The position numbers and the translations under genes are program-made. Below are positions 58,801 through 64,000 of a stretch of 64,000 bases of DNA, piece by piece (within the stretch, counting starts at the first letter, position 1; each line of letters begins with the position of its first letter). The stretch comes from Synergistaceae bacterium (GTDB lineage: Bacteria > Synergistota > Synergistia > Synergistales > Synergistaceae), in the NCBI GenBank assembly GCA_031258255.1, contig JAIRNC010000011.1, positions 1 through 64,000 on the forward strand, read 5' to 3'. The notes under the pieces were generated by a model. That model made no database searches and was not told the DNA's origin. It saw nothing but the letters and a program-made list of their open reading frames with translations.

Positions 58801-59907
58801 CGGCGCGCTCGCAAACTTGTCGAAGGGCCAGCGCGGGAACTTCAGGGCGACGTAGTCCAAGGTCGGCTCGAAACAGGCGCACGTCTTCCCGGTGACCGCG
58901 TTCGGTATCTCGTCGAGCGTGTAGCCGACGGCGATCCGTGCCGCGACCTTCGCTATCGGGTACCCCGTGGCCTTCGACGCCAATGCCGAGGACCGCGACA
59001 CGCGCGGGTTCACCTCTATGACGGCGTACTCGAAGCTGCAAGGGTCGAGCGCGAACTGGCAGTTGCAGCCGCCCTCTATCTCCAGCTCCGTGATGATGTC
59101 CAGCGCGGCGGTGCGGAGCATCTGGTACTCCCTGTCGGCCAGCGTGAGGGCAGGCGCCACAACGACGCTGTCCCCGGTGTGGATGCCCACCGGGTCGAAG
59201 TTCTCCATGCTACAGACCGCTATGACGTTCGCCGCGGAGTCGCGCATGACCTCGAACTCGATCTCCTTCCAGCCCGCCACGGACTTCTCCACCAGGATCT
59301 GCGTTATCGGAGACAGGCGCAGCCCGTCGCGCGCGATCTTTCGGAGGTTTTCCTCGTCCTGGGCCATGCCTCCCCCCGTCCCCCCGAGGGTGAAGGCCGG
59401 GCGCACGATCACGGGGTAGCCAATCTCGCCGGCGAAGGCCACGGCTGCCTCCGCGTCCTCCACGACCTTCGACGGTATCACGGGCTGGCCGATCTTCATC
59501 ATGGTCTCCTTGAAGAGTCTGCGATCCTCGGCGCGGTCGATCGTCTCGGGCTTTGCCCCCAGGAGCCGCACCCCGTTTCGCTCCAGGAAGCCCTCCTTGG
59601 CCAGCTTCATAGCCAGCGTGAGGCCGACCTGCCCGCCCAATGTGGGCAGCAGGCCGTCCGGCCTCTCCTTCTCTATTATCCTCTTCAGCACCGTGACCGT
59701 GAGCGGTTCGATGTAGATGGCGTCCGCCGTAGCGGAGTCGGTCATTATGGTGGCCGGGTTCGAGTTCACCAGCACAATCTCAAGCCCGTCCTCCTTCAGC
59801 GCGCGGCACGCCTGCGTACCGGCGTAGTCAAATTCGGCGGCCTGCCCTATCACTATCGGCCCGGAGCCTATCACCAGCACCCTGCGTATGTTCGGATCAA
59901 GCGGCAT
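55852..59907 (-). CDS. carB: Fusion: carbamoyl-phosphate synthase large subunit (N) + DapF-like domain lacking both catalytic cysteines (C)
   Basis: CarB: PLDPNIRRVLVIGSGPIVIGQAAEFDYAGTQACRALKEDG, two ATP-grasp halves, MGS-like domain. In frame from about 56713 to 55852 a DapF-like domain: CKMHSCGKDDLYFDC...DRHFGVGGHGVVMI...MRLFNTDGSEGLMSASAVACVGKYLYE...PNRSNVEFVQV...WERGDGETPASGSGACASVVAA. Confidence 0.94.
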   Translation of the reverse strand: MPLDPNIRRVLVIGSGPIVIGQAAEFDYAGTQACRALKEDGLEIVLVNSNPATIMTDSATADAIYIEPLTVTVLKRIIEKERPDGLLPTLGGQVGLTLAMKLAKEGFLERNGVRLLGAKPETIDRAEDRRLFKETMMKIGQPVIPSKVVEDAEAAVAFAGEIGYPVIVRPAFTLGGTGGGMAQDEENLRKIARDGLRLSPITQILVEKSVAGWKEIEFEVMRDSAANVIAVCSMENFDPVGIHTGDSVVVAPALTLADREYQMLRTAALDIITELEIEGGCNCQFALDPCSFEYAVIEVNPRVSRSSALASKATGYPIAKVAARIAVGYTLDEIPNAVTGKTCACFEPTLDYVALKFPRWPFDKFASAPRGIGTQMKATGEVMSLAASFEAALMKAIRGAEIHQQTLFLSKLAGCPDEELLKSVGTATDERLFQIFEALRRGVTCQEIHEITMIDLWYLNKLRGLVDYEARLREHGLSDASYREGKRLGYPDAVIEKISGCAVERHIPASYKMVDTCAGEFAAVTPYFYASHDGDNEAADVIARGKGGGKGAIVVLGSGPIRIGQGIEFDYSSVHCVNVLKRLGYEVVMINNNPETVSTDFDTADRLYFEPLAPEDVRDILELERPVGVVVAYGGQTAIKLAGFLHKNGYEIIGTPFDSIDLAEDRERFDSMLGELGILRPSGGTVRSSEDAIRVAGSLGYPVLVRPSYVLGGQNMTIAFSDEDLSEYMGMILSEGIDAPVLIDKYLRGIEIEVDAVCDGRDILIPGIMEHVERTGIHSGDSIAVYPALNIDDGLIARIVDHTRRMALAMNMRGLINVQYIVQEGELYVIEVNPRASRTVPYISKVTGVPLVELATRAMLGERLAGMGYGTGLYGVVPYAAVKVPVFSFEKLLGVDAQLGPEMKSTGEVLGIGKTLEEAMYKGLVAAGYKLERGGGVLFTVRDDDKPEIVEVAKKYAALGFTVYATKGTAFALSRSGLEPIVIHKISEACDNVMTLIESGKARYVVSTSKRGRDPARESAQIRALATRLGIPCLTSTDTAMAVAESLKSRYSEDNIELVNINDMRTAKKTLRFCKMHSCGKDDLYFDCLGGAGQSISSPESLSIMLGDRHFGVGGHGVVMICGSERADAKMRLFNTDGSEGLMSASAVACVGKYLYEKGLVKDPGAITVETQSGVRRLELHTRYGVAVSGRVNLGVPNFDPSSIPVNLPGEKILGRVVDIGTEIFSITCVSMGSPHCVLFCDNLEKTPVETIGSLIERAPMFPNRSNVEFVQVLDENTLRMRIWERGDGETPASGSGACASVVAAVENGFCARRRPVRVIQNGGEMTVDYSGSEVILDCKVHKIFEGEVEI

Positions 59908-60997
59908 TGGCGCCGGCCCCCCCGTCCATCAGGCGCATGAAGCGGTCAAAGAGGAACGCCGTGTCCCTCGGCCCGGCAGCGGCCTCCGGGTGGAACTGCA
60001 CGGTGAACGCGGGGATAGAGCTGTAATCGACGCCCTCGCAGGTGCCGTCGTTCGCGTTGACGTACCGTACCTCGGCGATGTTGCTGTCGATGCTCTGGGG
60101 CACGACGGCGTAACCGTGATTCTGGGTCGTTATCGAGACGCGCCCTGTCCTCTGGTCTCGGACGGGCTGATTCGCCCCCCTGTGGCCGTACTTGAGCTTC
60201 TCGGTCGCGCCTCCCATCGCGAGCGCCAGCAACTGGTGCCCCAGGCATATCCCAAGCGTCGGGACGCGGTGCGCCATGAGCTTTTTCAGCTCCTTGACGA
60301 TGCCGGGGTTGTCCAGGGGATCCCCAGGGCCGTTGGTCAGCATCACGCCGTCCGGCTTATAGGAGAGTATGTCGAGGGCTGTCGAGCTGTGCGGCGCCCT
60401 TATCACGCGGCAGCCGCGCCCGACGAGCGACCTTACGATATTCTCCTTCGCGCCAAAGTCCCAGAGGACGACGACTTTCCTGGGATCCGGCCCGGAGAAT
60501 ACCGCGGCCTCCTTGATGGACACGCCAGCTACCGCGTCTCGTATGTAAAAGCCCTTGAGCGCTTCGAGGTCTGTCTCTTCGGGGTTTCTGGTTATCACAC
60601 CGTTCATGGTTCCCGACTCGCGGATGACCCTGGTAAGCGCGCGGGTATCCACGCCGCAGATTCCCGGAATGCCGTTTGCGGCCAAAAACGAGCCCAGGTC
60701 GCCCTCGCTCCTGAAGTTCGACGGGCTGCGGCACCACTCCCTCACCACATAGCCCTTCGGCTGGGGGCGCGCGCTCTCGAAATCATCTGGTATCACGCCG
60801 TAATTACCGATCATGGGAAACGTCTGGACGACGATCTGACCGTGATAACTAGGGTCGGTCAGCGTCTCCAGGTAGCCCGTCATCCCGGTCGTGAAGACGA
60901 CCTCGCCCACGGCATCTCCGGTTTCGCCCGTAGCGCCGAACGGTGTCCCCTCGAACACCTGGCCGTTCGACAAAACCAAGTAAACAGCCTCAGCCAA
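59897..60997 (-). CDS. carA: Carbamoyl-phosphate synthase small subunit
   Basis: VYLVLSNGQVFEGTPFGATGETGDAVGEVVFTTGMTGYLETLTDPSYHGQIVVQTFPMIGNYG; LGICLGHQLLALAMGG. Confidence 0.95.
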   Translation of the reverse strand: MAEAVYLVLSNGQVFEGTPFGATGETGDAVGEVVFTTGMTGYLETLTDPSYHGQIVVQTFPMIGNYGVIPDDFESARPQPKGYVVREWCRSPSNFRSEGDLGSFLAANGIPGICGVDTRALTRVIRESGTMNGVITRNPEETDLEALKGFYIRDAVAGVSIKEAAVFSGPDPRKVVVLWDFGAKENIVRSLVGRGCRVIRAPHSSTALDILSYKPDGVMLTNGPGDPLDNPGIVKELKKLMAHRVPTLGICLGHQLLALAMGGATEKLKYGHRGANQPVRDQRTGRVSITTQNHGYAVVPQSIDSNIAEVRYVNANDGTCEGVDYSSIPAFTVQFHPEAAAGPRDTAFLFDRFMRLMDGGAGANAA

Positions 60998-61092
60998 AAA
61001 AACTCCTCCTTAATTTTAGTTCATTAGTTCAGTTCATTGTAGCCAATATTTTACCATTTTAGTCGCAACCGCGCTCGTTTATTCAGGATAAA

Positions 61093-63639
61093 TCATTCGC
61101 TCCGTTTTAGGCGGGCGTTCCACACCCGGACGGTGTTCTTTCCGCTGCGCTTGGCGTCGTACATGGCGTTGTCAGAAAAGCGCACGGAGGCGTTGTAGTG
61201 TCTCCCCGGGCGCATCTCCGCCATCCCCGCCGATACTGTCACTTTTATGATCTTCTCCGTGCCGTTTACGCGCGTCTCGGATGCCTCCACGGCCCTCACA
61301 ATCTCCCAGACGCGCTCCTTGGCCGTTTCGCCGTCCGCGCAGTCCAGCATCACGAGGAACTCCTCGCCGCCCCAGCGCGCAGTCATCCCGTCCGCGCCGA
61401 CGATGCGCTTTATTATCGACGCGACGTCCTTCAGCACCTCGTCGCCGGCGTCGTGCCCGTAAGTGTCGTTCACCTTCTTGAAGTCGTCTATGTCTATCAT
61501 TATGACGAACGCCCGCCCCGCGCCCTCCGCCAGATCCCCGCATTTCTGGAGGAGCTTGTCGTTCATCGCCTGTCTCGTGAGCAACCTTGAGAGAAAATCT
61601 GTGGAAGCGGCTGTGCTGAGGGTGTCAAGACGTTCGATTTCGTCCGTCACGTCCTGGAGGCACTCCATAAACTGATGATCGCTCAGGTAGTGGAGGTAAC
61701 GACGATAGTACAGCTTCTGGCCGCTCTTAGGGGATATCAGCATTTTCTGCGACACCGTCATGTCAGAGCCGCTCTTCTTCATGCATTCCATCTCGGACGT
61801 GTATTCCGAACGCAGGTCCCTGCCGAGCACAACGGACATTTCGTCGATGCTGTTTTCCCTTCCCTTTAGGTCGAACCCCCAGTTCCTGAATATAGGGTTG
61901 CCGCCCTTGCTGATGAGCCGCCCGGCCTTGAGGTCGCCCCACACGAGGTCGAACGTCTGCTGCTTCATCATCAGCCGGGATATCTGCCTGTCGTACCTGA
62001 ACAGGCGATTAAAGGAGTAGAGCATCATTGCGAGCATGGCAGCGCCAACTATCGCGACGGCCTGCAATATGCTCTTGCGAGACTCGCGGAGCCTGATGTA
62101 GTCAGATTTATAGCGGTCAGAAAGGTGCCTCCACCCGTTGAGCGAATTAGGGTAAAGCGTCTGGCGCAGCAGCACGGCCGCGTCATACAGCTCGTTCAGC
62201 ACCGCGTTTTGGGTGCCGCACGCTACCTTCACCCAGACCATCGCATGCGTGTCGTCGAACTCGCGCAGCTCATAGTCCTTCATGATGGTATACTGATAGT
62301 TGAACGTCATCTCGCTCATGAGCGCCACGTCAACCTGGCCGCTTCTGAGGGCGCCGAGCAGGGCCGCGCGCGAGCTGTAGATTTTTGGGCGGCGATCCGG
62401 CATGTCGTCCCAGTCGATATACGTGAGACCGTTCAGCGTCGTGCCTACCGCGGCTTCCTCGATGCTCTTTCTCAAGTCCCTGTACGTGTATGTCCTGATG
62501 TTATCGCTCCATACCGGGAGCGAGTAGGTCAGGCTGGGATCGTGCGTGAATCCGGGGTTTGTGTACGCGTCGAGGGCGAAGTGCGTGCGCCCGGAGCGAA
62601 TCAAGCCCACGGTGGAGGAGACGCCCGCGTCGATATCCTGAATGATTATCGGCACCCCCGTCAGGTCTTCAAAAACTCCGTTTATTTCGAGCATGAACCC
62701 CTTGCGCTCGCCCTTTTCGACGTAGCTCAGCGGATACATGTCTCCCCCCTCGATCATCCTGATTTCCGGGTAACGGCCCCGCACGAACCCTATCTCCCAG
62801 GCGTAGAGCTTTTGGGCCGCGTACATGATCGCGTCCCTCCTGGCCTCTTCGATGGATGCCTTAAAGCCGTCGCCAGCCGGCGAGTCCAGGAAACGGTTCA
62901 ATATGCCGACGAGCGGGGCAAGGTCCTCGTTCATCGTTATGAGGTATTGCTCCGAGTTGAAATTCTGGTCGGCGAACTCATGGCGCACGCCCGGGAAACG
63001 GATGATCTCAATTTCGGTGTTGTTGAACGCAAGGACGCAGTCGATCTCCCCGCTTTGAAGGCCATCGAGCAGCCCCGACACGGAGTCGTAGTACACGGCA
63101 TTCCCGTTGGGGTAGAGATACGAAGCCAGCCCGTCCTTCACAATATTCTCAGTCAGGAGGCCGACTTTTTTGCCGTTCAGGCCGAGTTCGTTCCCGACAG
63201 GGCGCCCAAGCGTGGTGACGATCTGCGCGCCCGAACTGAAGAGCGGGCCTACGGTGATATACTTCCGCCTTTTCCCCTCCGAGAGGGAGAGCAGGCCGAA
63301 CAGATCGACCGACCGGTCATCGACGGCGTCGAAGGCGTCCTTCCAGGCGACCTTGCGCAATTCTACCTCGATGCCGAGCTCCTTGCGCATAAATCCGGCT
63401 ATGGGCACGAGCATCCCCCGCCCCTCTTTCCCGTCGTCCGAGTAGAGCAAGTCAAAGGAATAAGCGAGCACGAGAGGCTTTTTGCGGATGGACGCCAGGT
63501 AGTCCTTTTCCGGCTCTGTCAGGCTGAAATGCGCCGCGGCGGCACCAGACGAGAGGACGCACACGAGCAAAATCGCAGGGAGAGGAACCATAAGCCAGCG
63601 TACTCGATCAATCCAAGCCTTCCCCTTTATATGATACAT
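61093..63639 (-). CDS. Membrane diguanylate cyclase with two periplasmic solute-binding (SBP_bac_3-like) domains
   Basis: Two tandem SBP-like modules, TM helix ILQAVAIVGAAMLAMMLYSF, GGDEF domain with DIDDFKKVNDTYGHDAGDEVLK and RWGGEEF. Confidence 0.88.
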   Translation of the reverse strand: MYHIKGKAWIDRVRWLMVPLPAILLVCVLSSGAAAAHFSLTEPEKDYLASIRKKPLVLAYSFDLLYSDDGKEGRGMLVPIAGFMRKELGIEVELRKVAWKDAFDAVDDRSVDLFGLLSLSEGKRRKYITVGPLFSSGAQIVTTLGRPVGNELGLNGKKVGLLTENIVKDGLASYLYPNGNAVYYDSVSGLLDGLQSGEIDCVLAFNNTEIEIIRFPGVRHEFADQNFNSEQYLITMNEDLAPLVGILNRFLDSPAGDGFKASIEEARRDAIMYAAQKLYAWEIGFVRGRYPEIRMIEGGDMYPLSYVEKGERKGFMLEINGVFEDLTGVPIIIQDIDAGVSSTVGLIRSGRTHFALDAYTNPGFTHDPSLTYSLPVWSDNIRTYTYRDLRKSIEEAAVGTTLNGLTYIDWDDMPDRRPKIYSSRAALLGALRSGQVDVALMSEMTFNYQYTIMKDYELREFDDTHAMVWVKVACGTQNAVLNELYDAAVLLRQTLYPNSLNGWRHLSDRYKSDYIRLRESRKSILQAVAIVGAAMLAMMLYSFNRLFRYDRQISRLMMKQQTFDLVWGDLKAGRLISKGGNPIFRNWGFDLKGRENSIDEMSVVLGRDLRSEYTSEMECMKKSGSDMTVSQKMLISPKSGQKLYYRRYLHYLSDHQFMECLQDVTDEIERLDTLSTAASTDFLSRLLTRQAMNDKLLQKCGDLAEGAGRAFVIMIDIDDFKKVNDTYGHDAGDEVLKDVASIIKRIVGADGMTARWGGEEFLVMLDCADGETAKERVWEIVRAVEASETRVNGTEKIIKVTVSAGMAEMRPGRHYNASVRFSDNAMYDAKRSGKNTVRVWNARLKRSE

Positions 63640-63859
63640 CGCGCCGAGCGCGCGTGGCACTCGTGCCAAGGATAAACGAACCTGTTCTGCCAATTCCATT
63701 TAATCTTCCTCGTCTCCTGGCAGTGGTTGGATTCCGCTGACTGCTGCATGTCTTTGACACACCGCCAAGTTTTTATGAGTATATTCTCGAATCGGCCTGT
63801 TGTACATCCTGATATTATGAAGGAATCGCACATTACCCTTCAAAAAAAGTGGAAACTAA

Positions 63860-64000
63860 GGAACCGCTGATTAAATAACCTTTGGCTGCAATGAGCATCT
63901 TCGCCCGTTCCCTTCATGTCAGCCGCAAAAATGATCCTGGGCGTAGCTCTGCTACGCCTGTGGTCATTTTCACGGCTGCCATTTCGGGAAGCGAACAAAT
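63860..64000. repeat. MITE-like element, truncated by the window edge
   Basis: Starts GGAACCGCTGATTA; contains a 40-bp imperfect inverted repeat (63908-63947 / 63951-63990) with perfect core GGCGTAGC-TCT-GCTACGCC. Confidence 0.5.

Noticed and set aside
58699-59940. 413-aa + strand ORF (also 55801..56976 and 59888..61027)
   Set aside because: Antisense shadow frames of carB-dapF and carA with no recognisable domain.
61010-61050. GAACT-type direct repeats upstream of carA as an arginine-repressor box
   Set aside because: The repeats are short and do not form the palindromic ARG-box pattern; too weak to call.
62125-63675. 516-aa + strand ORF
   Set aside because: Antisense to the diguanylate cyclase; no domain features.

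Overview
The window is a dense, GC-rich bacterial chromosome segment, almost entirely coding. It is probably from Synergistota: the first gene ends in a C-terminal tail resembling the Synerg-CTERM sorting signal (GGGCDAGFGLFGLLAATGAVALLRRKG). The taxonomy is inference. Most genes are housekeeping: ileS, argH, malic enzyme, wecA/wecB-like genes, murA, type-4 UDG, uppS, cdsA, a sulfur cluster (Rrf2-cysK-metY-mnmA-hydE-larE), purine permease plus adenine deaminase, hpf, pcrA, surE, yajC-secD-secF, eno, rpoD-dnaG, carA-carB and a diguanylate cyclase. There is one tRNA-Asn(GTT). I see no CRISPR array, prophage or intact IS element. The most unusual content is a set of in-frame domain fusions: (1) CarB fused to a DapF-like domain in which both catalytic cysteines are Ser and several substrate-motif residues are changed, suggesting a pseudoenzyme or a re-purposed enzyme; (2) RpiB-Upp; (3) CoaE-CutA; (4) a P-loop NTPase fused to an Asp23/Gls24-like domain. 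Non-coding items of interest are a promoter-driven structured region upstream of a DtxR/MntR regulator, a 127-bp nested inverted-repeat element, a MITE-like palindrome at the right edge, and a decayed S66 peptidase gene. Nothing could be searched against databases, so novelty claims are provisional.
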